A stretch of DNA of 64,000 nt from Phyto melanocephala (GCA_941918925.1 OW799234.1:121451895-121515894); one strand, 5' to 3'. Counted from the stretch's first letter, positions 34,040 to 46,345 are shown. Notes: generated by a model from the sequence alone, not told the origin. Numbers and translations: made by a program.

Positions 34040-34440
34040 CAAACTAATTCAGCAAGACGGTAAAACGATGTTCTAGTATGTCGATGCAGCGATGAACTGT
34101 TAATTGGTGAGATGGTAAACTGGTGATACGGTGTCACGGTAAATAAAGCGGTGAATCGTTGAGACGGAGAACTGACGGATCGATGCTACGATGAAGTGTT
34201 GAATCGGTGTAACAGTTGATTGGTGAGTGGGTAAACTGGTGACACGGTGTTACGATAAATTTGTAGAGCGGTGAACGGTTGAACGTTGCGACGGAAAACT
34301 AATAGGGCGGTCCTTTGCCAGCTGTAGTAGATACAAGGGTATAAAGAAGAAGAATTCGGGAGCTCTTACGATCGGCTAATAATAACTACGATTAAAGATA
34401 CGAGTGTAAGAAGAATCCGGGAGCTCTTACACTCGGCTAA
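34040..34440 (+). repeat. Degenerate tandem repeats rich in CGGTGA words, plus a 61-bp duplication
   Basis: From 34040 to 34315, words such as CGGTGA, ACGGTAAA and GGTGATACGG follow each other every 9-11 bases. A larger unit of about 116 bp is duplicated: GTTAATTGGTGAG at 34099 and GTTGATTGGTGAG at 34215 both lead into GGTAAACTGGTGA. At 34348-34440 a 61-bp unit with CGGGAGCTCTTAC and TCGGCTAA is present twice. The base composition is clearly less AT-rich than the surroundings. No family was recognised. Confidence 0.7.
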
Positions 34441-36362
34441 GACTACTGGAACAGATACTGATGTTAGACTCGGGTAACACTTCGAAGGTATGTGGAGGTG
34501 TAGTACGAATAGCAATAGCTGTTCCCTCGATGACTACCAAATTCTGTTATCTTAAGCAGGTAGCCACACAAACCGAATGAGAATTATAACGTAGTACAGC
34601 CGTTTCCTAAACTGATTGATAATTGCTAATTGTTTGTGTGTGGCCCTTATGTATTATTATATGTATTTGTGACGGCACGTTACATGGTATGGAATTTCAG
34701 CTTTTATTTTAAAAATGTAAAAAAGATATAAGTTTTTATTTATTAACTAGAAAAAACTTTATTTTTAAAACCCAACCAAAAATTTTCTTAATTTACATTT
34801 TATGGCAATGTTTTGATGACACTCAAATTGATATTTGTAGTGCCAGTATAGTTTTTTTCGTCTTGTAGTATTTTTAGTATTTTTCTAGTACAGAAATAAT
34901 CCATTTTACTCTAAATGATAAACCTGTTATCTTTTGATTGCGACATCATTTTGTGGTGTAGCTTGTGAATAAAATATAAATCATAGGGTCAAAAGGGAAA
35001 GTAGAAGCTACCTAAAAGGGTTAGCCATGATTAAGCTGTTCGTAGTAGCGACGAAATTAGTGTTTATTAATTGAAAAAGAAACAGACTTACGAAGTGGGA
35101 AATCGCATATACAAATCCTTACATCTAGAAGCGCTTTTGGAAGCAGGTAAGCACTTGGTAGGCGGTTCATGATACTATTAATGAAGTATGGGGCAAACTA
35201 AGAAGACGTAACAAGGTTAAAGGTAATTTGCCTTCAACAGTCGAACTATTTGGACGATATAAATAAATTTTCGGAAGATCCTTGTAATAAATTATAATCA
35301 TGCTGGGTGATAAATTACCGAGTTATTAAAACCTATGGCCATATCAGTCACTTTTTAATCGGTACACACCGCTTGATGATGTTATACGTTAGCAAGCCAG
35401 ACTTGTGTACAACAATCTTGGTAGATGGCTTCTTTAAGCCAGAACTTCGCCAGCTCATAGTTTGGTCAAGACAGCACTAAGATTTGCAATATTTTCGAAT
35501 ATAGCTCAAGCTTAAAGTGACTTATTTTCCATCGCTGTTCAACATCTCACTAATAAACAATATTTTAAATAATAATTCTTCTATGATGTGACCAACTTGG
35601 CCTAACAGTTTCTCTTTAATCACCACGTTTGTGTTCCCAAGAGTTTTAAGTTCAGTGTTATACTTTTTAAAGGTTTTGGCAATGAAATTTGTCTGTCTCC
35701 TAGGTTGTAATGGGTTTGCGGTGGCCGTTCACCCAGCATAAAATGTTTACGCTTTGAAAGCGATGTTTTTTCGTTATTCCGAAATCTAACATTGTAATTT
35801 TTTACGATACCGGAAATGCTTTGCTTTCGGAAGCTTCGCTATCAGTTTCGTTTAACCATCATTTAGGTTTATCTTTCTAATCCGAAGTTTATGCTCTGAT
35901 ATCGTTTTACTTTTACAGTTTAAAGAAAATAACACAATTGACTTAAACTTAACGATCCTAAGAATAAACAAACTGTTTAACTTTATAACTGTTTAGTGTC
36001 ATATCCAAGCTATCGTTAATTTAATTTCGTTGCAACATTTTATTATTTTTCTACATCATTTAATATTTAGCAATTTATTTTCTTTTGCAACCAGACAACA
36101 CACAAGAGTACGCTCGTAAAATGATAAGGTATATATGTATGTTTGATAACTGCGTATGTATTTGTAAGTACGTATGTATTCTCAAGTACGTGTCCTTTTT
36201 CACAACAACTCTTTGCACTTGTGTGTTCAATACCAAATCAACTTTTTTGTTTGTGTCATTTTCCGTTACAATTTCTTTATTGTTAAAATATAAATAAACA
36301 GATTTGTCAAGTCGTTTTCTTATGCATGCATGTCGTTGCTCCTTAATCCAGTACGTCTGTCT
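34441..36362. other. Non-coding stretch, no recognisable gene
   Basis: No gene. Around 35050-35270 short coding-like phrases occur in broken frames, but no domain could be named. The 98-codon minus-strand frame at 36075-36371 and its plus-strand shadow have no motif. Confidence 0.35.
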
Positions 36363-36616
36363 ACCCAGCAAACAAGAAAGTTGGAAATTTCTAAATTACG
36401 AATAATTTGAAGATAACCATTGAGGAAAAAATGAGTTTGAGTTTTCTATTCAGTTTTTTCTTTCTCCTATAAAGTAGTACAAAATCGAGTTACGCGTTTT
36501 TTTATATTAAGCCATCGATTTGTTCATTTTTTACTGAAAATCTGACACTTTTCAAAACAATTTCCTCAAGTTATTCTCAAATGTAATTTAAGTACAAATA
36601 AATATGTTTGCTGGGT
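36363..36616. mobile_element. 254-bp MITE ending ACCCAGCAAACA
   Basis: Perfect 12-base terminal inverted repeats, ACCCAGCAAACA (36363-36374) and TGTTTGCTGGGT (36605-36616). The first nine bases are shared with the 415-bp family at 33608 and 44874, but the interior is different. This suggests two families moved by one transposase. Confidence 0.7.
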
Positions 36617-37966
36617 TAGCTGTATTTTCATGATATCCCTTTCATCGACTGTAACAAGAACTTGCTTGTTTTTGAGCACAGAGACAAAGCACGTTTTATT
36701 GAGATTGATATAATTTCTTCTTTTTTTTATATTCAATACATTAAACGTATAAATAAAACTATAAATTTTGCTTATTTTTTTTTTGTTTTTGTTGTCATCC
36801 ATAAGTATATTTGTTATTTGACAAAGTGAACTTGAAAATGTTACTTATTGAATACACGGTTAAATTATTTTGTTAAAGGCTATAAAGTAGTGTGTACGTG
36901 TTTACAGTCATTTTTAATGTATTTGTATGGGTATGTAACTGTCTGCAGAAGTTTCTGGTTTATTGTTGCATATGAAAGAATTAAGTTCAAAGTTATTTGT
37001 AGTAAGTAAATTTGTAAAACGTGTAAGTAGTTCTGACTTTCTTATAAAAAAAATTTATGGGACATGTACGCACTCATAGATACATACTCATATACTAAGG
37101 GTTAGCAAAATAACTCTAATATAAAATGTAATTAAATTAAATGTACAATCGATTTTGAGAATGTGTATTGGTATCAGTGTTGAAAACTTTTTTAAAAAGT
37201 TCCGCGAAAAGAGACATTAAAATCGGCAAGAAAAACAATAGAATTTTTACCAAGTTAAAATTTAAAAAAAAATTTCTTTAAAAAAAAGTTTATAAAAAAA
37301 GCAATTATTTTTTTTTCCAAGTGAGTTCTCAGTTAATTTTTTTTATACCTATAATAGGCAGGTTGCTACTAAGAAATGTAAAAATAAATGCTTGGAATAT
37401 CGAAAGGGTGATTTTAATAGTGCAGCAGTATCATGCTTTACAGTGCCTAATTTCGGACAAAATAGACTTAAGGCGAGACTTTTTAGCACCCTAGTGAGTA
37501 AGAAGATAGACCATTATGAGTCACCATTATGATATCACTATGTTGAAAATCCAAGCGTAGCGAAAAAAACTAGATATCTAATTTTTACTTAAACTTGTTT
37601 CCGTACAGTTTCCAAAGTACAAGCAGGTTTAACCCTCAGTATCTGCCTGGAATTTTGAAAAAAAAGTTATTGAAATCACCCCAAAATACAGGTGCTAAAT
37701 AAATTGCTTTGTTGTTGTCTAAGGTGGCCAATATTGGTCTGAAAAGTAACGTAAATAAGAAAGGTTGTCAAAAATACTCCATGAAACGTAATTTCACCCA
37801 GAACGAGTTACACAGTGCACCGTATCTTAAAATTTCATTGTGGGACCATACTATGATACTATGAAGAAAACGATATAATAATCTAAGAATAAACCCTATT
37901 TAAAATTTTTTAAGAATTTGTTTTCAATAGCAACAGGTTCACAGATCAAAATATTTGCAAACAAAT
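36617..37966. other. AT-rich non-coding stretch
   Basis: No gene or delimited element was found. The frame at 36566-36802 overlaps the adjoining MITE and has no motif. Confidence 0.4.
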
Positions 37967-39144
37967 TAAAGAATGAGATCAGTGAAACCTTAACACACAT
38001 TTTTAATTCCACCTTTCTTCATGCACAAAAAATATAACTGTTTATGATCAAGTTTGCATTTAAAAACTTGTCAAATTATGTGTACAAAATAATAGCATAA
38101 TCGGATTATTAGTTTGTTTTAAAATGGATTCCGAAGAAAAAGTGCGTGAAAAAATAATAACAATTTTTTTAAAAAATCCCAGTCGTACTTACAAATCTAT
38201 TGCAAATGAGATAAATGTGTCACGACAAACAGTTTCGCGTGTGATAAAAGTGTATAACGAACGTCGTAGTATTAAAAGGAAAGCTGGAAGTGGAGCTAAA
38301 AAAGGTATAACTGACCCACAGTTAGCTTCATAGATTGTTAGTCTTCTAAACCAAAATCCCAACCTCTCAAACCGTAAAGCCGCCTTAAAAACAAACTGTT
38401 CCGATTTTTTTGTAAGGAAGGTTAAAAGATATGAAGGCCTTAAGTCCTACAAGGTTCAGAAAGTGCCAGACAGAAATTCGAAGAAAAACTTGGATGCAAA
38501 ATGTCGTGCCAAAGAACTGCTTAGAAATTTTATCAACAAATATGAGTGTTGTATTATGGATGATGAGACTTACGTTCTTGCCGACTTTTCTCAGCTCCCA
38601 GGGCGAAGTTATTATGTGGCCGATGGAAGAGGTAATGTCGTTGACCAATTTAAGTTCCAAAAAAGACAAAGTTTCCAGAGAAGTACTTAGTTTGGCAAGC
38701 TATATGCACGTGCGGAGAAAGAAGCAGTAAATTTATTACTACTGGGACTATCAACACTGATATTTACATCAAGGAGTGCTTGCAGAAGAGGTTGCTTCCA
38801 TTCATACGAAAACACAATAAGTCAACATATTTTTGGCCCGACCTAGCGTCGTGTCGTTATAGTAAATCTGCAGCAGAATGATATGAAACAAATAATATAG
38901 TGGTAGTGCCAAAAGAAGCAAGTCCACCTAATTGTCCAGAACTAAGGCCCATCGAACGTTACTGGGCTTTAGTCAAAAGAGTGAAACAGTTCATCAAAAA
39001 AAGCTGAATTTTTACAAAAAGCATTAATATTTTAATTTACTGTTATTTTATTGTTAAACCACGCTATTTTCATTAAAATGGATTAATTCGTTTCAAAGTT
39101 ATTGCGTTTTATTCGTGTTAGGGTTTTATCGATCTCATTCTTTA
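37967..39144 (+). mobile_element. Near-complete DD37E Tc1/mariner element
   Basis: The terminal inverted repeats are AAGAATGAGATC followed by TGAAACC-TAACAC on the left, from 37969. The matching right repeat ends at 39142 (AAAACCCTAACAC when inverted). Both are flanked by TA (37967-37968, 39143-39144). One transposase reading spans the element. Length is about 1.17 kb, close to what such elements usually have. It is complete in structure but coding-defective. Confidence 0.85.
38124..39007 (+). pseudogene. DD37E transposase, inactivated
   Basis: The start ATG at 38124 gives MDSEEKVREKIITIFLKNPS, then a helix-turn-helix (YKSIANEINVSRQTVSRVIK). The first catalytic Asp is in YECCIMDDETYV. The later catalytic pair is in FWPDLASC and LRPIERYWA, with 37 residues between Asp and Glu, matching the ITmD37E group. 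Defects: an in-frame TAG at 38331-38333, a frame change near 38655-38670, and a TGA around 38877. The final stop is at 39005-39007. Shadow frames in this interval are not genes. Confidence 0.85.
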
Positions 39145-39262
39145 ATATACAGAAACCCCACCCTAGGTAACCTGACCTGATTGCACCAGACTTCTTTTGT
39201 GATTATGTCATGAAAGAGAAAATTCACTGAAATAAGGCAGACCATAAAATCAATATGTGTCA

Positions 39263-39674
39263 TCCCCGAGAAAAGGGACCTTATTTGTTGAAAAACGAGT
39301 TTAAACTTAAGAATGTATTCTGGTACCTAAAATGGTGCAGAAAAAGATGAAATGATCTTGATTTCTGATAAAAGTTTATTTCCCCCATAAAAACGTTGTT
39401 GCGTCGGTCACTGGTTGCGGCTTAAGAAGCAAGTATCGAGATCATAACAAACAGAGCAGCAACAATAGCAAAGGTATTGTCACACTAGAAGCGAAAAAAA
39501 ATCCGTCAACACATAGTCATGACGTCACCAAGGTCGGCAGCCAATCATAACTAACAAAAATCAAATCACATCTCCCAACTGAAAGTGCGTTCACAGCGAT
39601 AATGCGTTATGAAACTTAAAATGCGTTTTTTTTAAAAACTTCATTTCCACACACTAGGTCCCTTTTCTCGGAGA
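39263..39674. mobile_element. About 410-bp MITE ending CCGAGAAAAGGGACCT
   Basis: CCGAGAAAAGGGACCT (39266-39281) and its exact inverted copy (39656-39671) face each other. Outer sequence (ATATGTGTCATC and its counterpart) stays partly similar for another 12 or so bases, so the true ends may lie slightly outward. The interior contains the palindromic cAMP-response-type octamer TGACGTCA at 39519-39526. No coding capacity. Confidence 0.7.
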
Positions 39675-40907
39675 AGGTTACATATGTGAGAAAATCTGCA
39701 CTTCAACCTCTCTGATCAGGCGTCACATATATGTAAGTAAATGTGCATGGCCTGTGCGATTAGCTCTCAAACACAATTTATTTATAAAAAATGAATTGAA
39801 ATTAATTCATTTTAAATTTTTAGTAAACTGTGTCTTCATACTTAAGGTTTAAACATAAAAATAGGTGTTAGCGTTTAAACCAATCATCAAAACCTGGTTT
39901 TACCATTCCAAATAATTTCGTACAAAACCATTTTTAAACCTTTTTTCGGTGTACTAAATTTAGTACTAAAATTTTAAAATTATAGCTGATAGTGTTAAAT
40001 GGCGCTGAATAAAGAATAGTTTAAGAAGTGAAAAACAAAAAACTAAACAAAAGCAATGGATGCAGCAACAACAACATCAAAAAAGTATCTCCTTAATTTT
40101 CAACCACTTTTCAGCTATTCACTTAGAGAAAATAAAATAATTTCTATTTTAGAGCGCATTGTAAAAATTTCTTAGTTTCTCATACTTACAAACAAAATCA
40201 GCTGACATACAGTGTGTCAAATGAATATTATAACAAACATATTAAAAAGTACTTCCAGAAATACACGTATTTTTATGATAAATAAATTTTTTTTTTTTTA
40301 ATTTTATTACTTACATTGCTATTGAGCTCATTGATAAAGCAAAAATTACAACAAAAAGCAGTGATAATAGAAAAGAAAAAATAACAGCAACAGAAAAAGT
40401 CTTTAGTTATAAATTTCGTTCTCACTTAATGCTAGTAGAAAATAAGAATCAATAATAATGACAAATTTATCATAATTCGACCAAAGTTCTTATTGGTTTT
40501 ATAATTTATCGGTTTTCAAATAATTTATAAAGAGATAAAGCGAAGGACCAATTTTTTGCTAAATATCTTGCTGTCTCAACTGTTGGTCAAAAACTATATC
40601 TCTCGGATGTCCGAGGGCTTCAAAAAGTTGATTTCAACATACACGCGAACAGACTGAAATTTCACACGTAATGACTGACTGACTGTCATGTTAACGGTAT
40701 AAAAATAGTAACGCAAAAATTAGAAAAAAATAATATCTGACATTGACACTTTGATTCATTATAGCATGCACAAACAAAACAAAAAAAACTAAGTGCAAAA
40801 CCGGAAACATGAATAATAGTTCAATAACAAGTATCTAAGGTAAAGGTAACAATTGGATTAAGTGCTCTATGTATATTTGCATTAAGATAATAGAATAGAA
40901 GAAAGCT
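39675..40907. other. AT-rich non-coding stretch with an old repeat scrap
   Basis: No gene. At about 40550-40710 a decayed 5' half of the mini-me/Helentron-like family is visible in reverse orientation (GGCTTCAAAAAGTTGATTTC and AAATTTCACACG). The rest shows nothing. Confidence 0.4.
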
Positions 40908-40920
40908 TATCATTTTGACA

Positions 40921-41856
40921 GGCTCCGGAGGATCCGAGGAGTTGGAGGTAGTTGAACACATTATGTGCGAATGTCCCAGACTGAAGCTTAGCAGGTTGAA
41001 ATTGCTAGGTATTTAGAAGATTCCTAGACGAATTGTGGGATGTCTCGAGCTGTGGACTAGAGAGCCTAATAGGATTCTAAATAGGAGTTATCTGGCTTAG
41101 TGACAGGAGACTGAGAGTCGGTCAATTGTAGGTTTTAGCACCGTTTTGTATTGATTTGTTGCCCACAACTTCACCACTTGTCTATTCTTTCTCTATTCTT
41201 ATTCTATTCTTCCTTTTGGCGTAGAATATGTCTTATCTTACGGTATAGGGAGTCATGTCAGATTGTTATTGTTGTAATCTTTATTTCATTGATTATGAGA
41301 AAACGGCGAGATAACTTTTTTTAAAAATTTTTTTGTTGGTAAATGAAGATGTTATCTTTCGTATGATATACATTTCATATTAGTTGATATCTTCCTAATA
41401 TTAAAATTTCTCAAATGAAAATTGTTTAAACACACACACTCAAACAAATGTGTGGTGTTTGGTTGAGAGTTTGAGTTTGTAGCGTGAACACAAACTATGC
41501 TGCTGTTTCAGTGTGGACACAAACCTTCGGCTGTTGTTTTGATTGATGAAATATTGAAATTTCGTATGTTTACTTATATATTTGAGTGAAACAAAATGTT
41601 AAATGTGTATTTGAATTTAACATGTATATTATCAAAAGTAACTATCAAATAAATAAATTCATCTGCTTATATTATTTATCATTTATTGTTATATATGTTT
41701 TCTGTCTTATCGGATGGCGTATTCTACGCTAAACTCAATGGCCGTGTCTCTGACACAGACTGCAGGGACAGTCCGTGGCCAAAAGCCTCGGACAACTGTC
41801 TGCTGTATTTTTTTTTATTTCTATACTAAGGCGTCGTACCCACCTACCTACCTACC
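40921..41856 (+). mobile_element. 5'-truncated LINE with 13-bp target duplication
   Basis: Perfect copies of TATCATTTTGACA flank it (40908-40920 and 41857-41869). The tail is (CCTA)n, as in the LINE at 19700-20568. It starts just before the C-terminal Cys/His motif: VVEHIMCECPRLKLSRLKLL, then, after a frame shift at about 41012, FLDELWDVSSCGLESLIGF. These match ETVEHIVCHCPRL and FHDELGDVSKCKLGN of the other copy. The 3' UTR is about 750 bp, far longer than the coding remnant. Confidence 0.9.
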
Positions 41857-41869
41857 TATCATTTTGACA

Positions 41870-43394
41870 CACACCTTAGGCAACTAATAAAGCTCAAGTT
41901 CCAAATATTTTTTTTAAGATTTTGTAAAGAACAGTAACCGAACAAGTTCTTATAGTTTGGTCTATTAAGTTTATAATAATCTTACTAATTAATTACTCAG
42001 TATTATCTTACGTGTCAGTATTAATTTTACAACATGTTAATTTTTAAAGAATTATTAATTTAAAAAATTGACACATATTTGAGGGTAACATCTTATAAAA
42101 TTGCAACACTACAATAAACTAAATATATATCCCTGATTAAACTATATCCAGTAAAACAAGTTAACAATAATAATAAGCACTGAATGGGATTACAATATTT
42201 AAAAATATTTCGTTTTCATTAATTTTAATCAACCCCACATAAAAAAGTTCAGTTTTTTTTTGTTCATAAATAAATTAAGTTGAAATATTTAGTTAAAATG
42301 AAAATTCCAACAAAAATGAAATTGCTCTGCAGCAGACAAAAATAAATTCAATTTGCTAATATGCCTGCAGACAAAAGTAGAACTGTTGATTTCACATCGA
42401 GTGCAATTTCAACTACTGCAGCAACTACATTCCGATATGCTGCATATACATTTATGCTATATTTTATCAGCTATGCTTAGTACCACCAAAACTAAAGCAA
42501 AAAAATGATATTTTATTCTGGCTCAGATAGCGCACAACACCCAGCCTTATAAATGTATATTTTTAATGAAAAGCACTATACGGCTTTCATTAAAAACCAA
42601 ACAAACAAACAAACGAACAAATAAATATGATAGAGGAAGAAAGAAAGAAGAAAATTGTACAAAAATTTATGTATTTACGTTTGCATGTATGTATGTATGT
42701 ATGTATGTATGTATGTACATATGGTATATACACAACTAACAACGAAATGATATTGCTTAACACAAACGTGCATCAAATATAAACATATGTATGTGTGTGT
42801 GAGTGAGTGTGTAGGTGTGTTTATGTACATAAAATATTGAAAGCATTAAAATCGTTTGATTAAATACTTGCAAATGGAAACTATTCATACCATTTTGTGC
42901 CTTTGCATGATGCCCTCAAAGTATAAGCGTTCTTTTAGACAGGCTGGCAAAATGCAACATATGTTTCATATGATGTAACAAATATAAATTTACAAAATAT
43001 AAAATACATTTACACTGGCAAATATAAGTTGCAACAAGTAGAACTTATCGTGTGTGCATTAGCATGATGCGGGAAACACCGCAGAAAATACAAGGTAGTG
43101 ACTTGTTTTTACTGAACGACATACATTTAAGTGACTATAACATACCGTCTGCCGTACTAAGAAGTGCTAAGGTAATGACTTGACTTATAATGTGATACAT
43201 ATAAGAACTACTTTGTTTTAGACATTTTTTAATTATTAAATTAAATTCTTATTTAACTAACGAGTTGAGTAGCGAAGAACACTTGCCAGTTGTAGAAGCC
43301 TTAAGACTAGCACACTACTGGAAAAGAATCAAAAACATATTTTTACCCTTAAATGAACTGCACGACATTGTAGTTCATAATATTAATTGGTTTT
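41870..43394. other. AT-rich non-coding stretch with a microsatellite
   Basis: No gene. (ATGT)n repeats run from about 42684 to 42718, with a short (CAAA)n run near 42600. No delimited element was found. Confidence 0.5.
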
Positions 43395-43600
43395 TTTAGG
43401 TTCAGACAATTTCGGGGGCTGACAGCGCTCAACCGACTTCCCTATTCATAAGCATTCAGAAAATATATACTTTATGGGGTCGGAAATGAAAATTGTAGAA
43501 ATCTCATACGGAATGACAAACCTATATACACCCTTTTTCACTTTTGTGTGATGGTTATAACAAGACGGTGCCGAATACCATAGTACCCTTCACCATCATG
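43395..43600 (-). repeat. Fragment of a mini-me/Helentron-like element
   Basis: Reversed 5' half: GGGGTCGGAAATGAAAATTG and GGAATGACAAACCTATATAC lead to a CCCTTTTTCACTTTTGTGTG end near 43545. A decayed hairpin end (GACGGTGCCGAATACC) and TACCCTTCACC follow, so two copies may abut here. Confidence 0.5.
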
Positions 43601-43786
43601 TAAACAGGAATAAGTAGTGACTACATCATAGCTTTGCCTAAATTTCAGACTTTATATTGCACGTAATTTGCTTTATCATTCCTCATGCCATTTTTGATTT
43701 CGAATTTTTATAAAGTCAGTTGTGATTTTTTAAGAGCTATAGGAAAGTTATAAGAAAAAAAAACACATAAAATTCAAAATAATGCA

Positions 43787-44800
43787 TTAAATCTTTATTT
43801 GAGTCGATAGTACGGTCCATATAATTAAATGTTTAAAGATTATTTTATACAAATATTGACTGTGACTGCGCCTGAAATTGTCCTTCCGCTTAGTCCAATT
43901 TTGGCATACTCTTTCCAATATTTCGGCCGGCATCTCATGAATAAATGCTTCAATGTTGTCCTCCAATGCGTCAATTGAAGCGGGCATGTGTGTATGGACA
44001 TGAGCTTTTACATAGCCCCACAAAAAAAGTCTAAAGGCGTTAAATCGCACGATCTAAGCGGTCAATTGACTGGTCCCGAACGTGAAATAAAATGTTCACC
44101 GAACTCGCCTCTCAATGAGTTCATTGTTAAGCGTGCTGTGTTGCAAGTGGGACCGTCTTGTTGAAACCACATATCATGCAAGTCAAGCTCTTGCATACGA
44201 TTTGCATCATCCTTGAAGAAGTACGCTCCAAAGATGCCACCAGCCCATAAACCGAACCAAACTGTGGCTTTTTCTGGATGCATTGGTAGCTCTTGCAATG
44301 CTTCTGGCTGATCTTCACTCTAAAATCGACAATTCTGCTTATTAAAGTACCCATGGAGCTAAAAATGAGCTTCGTCGCTTAACACAATTTTTCGATAAAA
44401 AAAGTGGATCTTCGGCCAACTTTCCAAGAGTCCATTCACCAAAAATTCTACTTTGCGGTAAGACGTTCGGCTTCAATTCTTTCACCAGCTATATTTTGAA
44501 AGGCTTCACACCTAAATCCTTCCGCAAAATTTTCCACGTTGTTGAGTAACAGAGGCCCAATTGCTGCGAACGGCGACGAATCGATAATTGATGGTCATCA
44601 TTAACACTGGCCGATACAGCTGCGCTATTTTCTTCACTTCGCACTCTATGTAAGCGTGTTGGTGGTTTAATGTCCAACAATGTAAATTTGGTGCGACCAT
44701 AAAATGGAAGAAGCGCACGATGAACGTTCTTAACAGAGCACGCATTTTAATACTAAAATTCAATAATTTGCAAGCGTTGTTCGTTTGTAAGACGATTCAT
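43787..44800 (-). pseudogene. mariner transposase (DD41D type), inactivated
   Basis: Read from the ATG at 44800: MNRLTNEQRLQIIEF, stops, then PPTRLHRVRSEENSAAV, SIRRRSQQLGLCYSTTWKIL, MHPEKATVWFGLWAGGIFGA, DLHDMWFQQDGPTCNTA, SCDLTPLDFF and LWGYVKAHVHTHMPASIDAL. Between the Asp of QQD and the last Asp of DLTPLD lie 41 residues, as in rosa-type mariners. The frame breaks in a T-run just after DLTPLDFF, and there are several stops. No terminal repeat pair was located with confidence. Confidence 0.85.
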
Positions 44801-44873
44801 GGTTAAATTATAGACCAAACTGAAGTGAAGTGTTGCCAAAAAGATAATAGCTAAAAAATCAACCTTAAGTACC

Positions 44874-45296
44874 CAGCAAAAATTTATTTTGTACCGGTAA
44901 GCAGTAAAAAAAATCATGCCTTCTTATAGCGCAATATAAGAGCGCATTCGAGGAAGCTATAAATGGATGTTAGAAATTTCTATTATATATATTTCATTTT
45001 TTATAAAATAACTTACTGCGACTTCTCTCGCTTACGAGGATGCAGGAATGTAAGCGAATGATTACCTCTCTTTACTGTAGTTCTTAAAAAATTTATTGAA
45101 AACACATAAAAGAGACATGATATTCTGCATTAACCATGTGTGAAAATAGCAAATAATTAGAGCATCAAAGAGCCCTACCAAGTGGGACATCTCATATAAA
45201 AATCATGCCTTCCTGAAGCAGGTTTGGAAAGGAGAGTACATTTATCTCTCCCTTACAAACCTGCTTCCGGGTATGCAGTAATTTTTGCTGGGTAAA
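44874..45296 (-). mobile_element. MITE ending TACCCAGCAAAAATT, copy 2
   Basis: Inverted relative to copy 1 (33608-34023) and similar along its full length. The ends are TACCCAGCAAAAATT and AATTTTTGCTGGGTA. It lies directly upstream of the mariner remnant. No clear target duplication. Internal differences are mostly point changes. Confidence 0.85.
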
Positions 45297-45304
45297 GCCC
45301 TTTC

Positions 45305-46345
45305 ATTTGATACCCGTATTAATGCGGTTGGGAAAAAGAAAATACACATCATTTTGTTAGGGCGCTATCTTGGATCTTAATCTTCTCATAGTGTATTGTA
45401 TTTTACTGATCAAGACATTTCATTGGATGTAAATATTGATATGGTTAAAGGTGCTAAAGGCATAATAACTATATTTAAACAATATAACTGCCATTTTATT
45501 TTTGAACGTCATCTTGAACTTTTTCAAAGATTACTACTGGTTAAGCCACTTCGTTTGATATTATGATTGAAGCAGTTCAAGAGGATATATTTTGAATTAT
45601 TAATGTTAGGCCATAACGAATCTTAAATTTTTATAGTCAAGACTTTTCTTTTGATACCAATGTCGCTCCTGTCCCGTATCAAAAAGCTAAAAATATATGG
45701 TTTTTTCTTTTTAAATTTGAAAAACAAACGGAGAAGTACTTGAATTTCTGTTTAAGGATAATTTATAAGTTTTCGTAGCAAAATAGTTTCTCAGACTACA
45801 GCCTATATTTTGATGCTTTTAGGGTGTCCTAAAATTAACGAGGAACTTTAATAACTTGATATACAATATCTAAAAATATATATATTTTTCATTATAGTCG
45901 TTGTATCATATAGTCCTTGAGTCATATTATATATAAAATTATGAGCGAACGTGTTCCTTAATTATCCTAGGACTGAAAATGTTTGATATTTATTGCAATA
46001 ATATAGGAAAAACAGTAGCAGTCGTATTTGCTTGCTCATATCTCAGAAATTTGTGGGCGATTGTGCTGGATTTCAATAGTGATTTATTCCAGGATACTTG
46101 CTAAAGATTGATATCACATATAGATCTGTGCTGCATTTGAGTGCTTCCAAAAGCTAATTAGAATCAACATACAAATTTCTGGATAAATGGATAGACGGGA
46201 AGTGTTCAATAGATTCTCCTAGTCATAAGCCTTTAGAAAATATGTAGTTTATTGGTCAAAAATTAATATTGTAGAAATTAGAAACGGAAAGACAAAGCTA
46301 TATATAAACTTGGCACCACAAGTGTAGGGTATATAAACTAATACT
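45305..46345 (-). mobile_element. mini-me/Helentron-like element, long form
   Basis: The order of blocks is the same as at 52740-53830. First comes GGGCGCTATCTTGGATCTTA with a GTATTGTATTTTACTGATC segment, then a central part. The reversed 5' half follows (CTCATATCTCAG at about 46035, CAATCAACATAC-like sequence, ATATGTAG, GGAAAGACAAAGCTATATAT), ending in ACAAGTGTAGGGTATATA near 46333. The hairpin end is missing or decayed on the left. Confidence 0.55.

Noticed and set aside
34600..34700. Possible LTR boundary near GTGACGGCACGTTACATGG
   Set aside because: No matching second LTR, primer-binding site or gag/pol frame was found nearby.
35300..35742. GCTGGGT and ACCCAGC pair that could mark another CCCAGC element
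   Set aside because: The two sites point outward instead of inward and lack the following AAA, so they do not form terminal repeats.
38385..38669. 94-codon minus-strand frame
   Set aside because: Antisense shadow of the DD37E transposase pseudogene.
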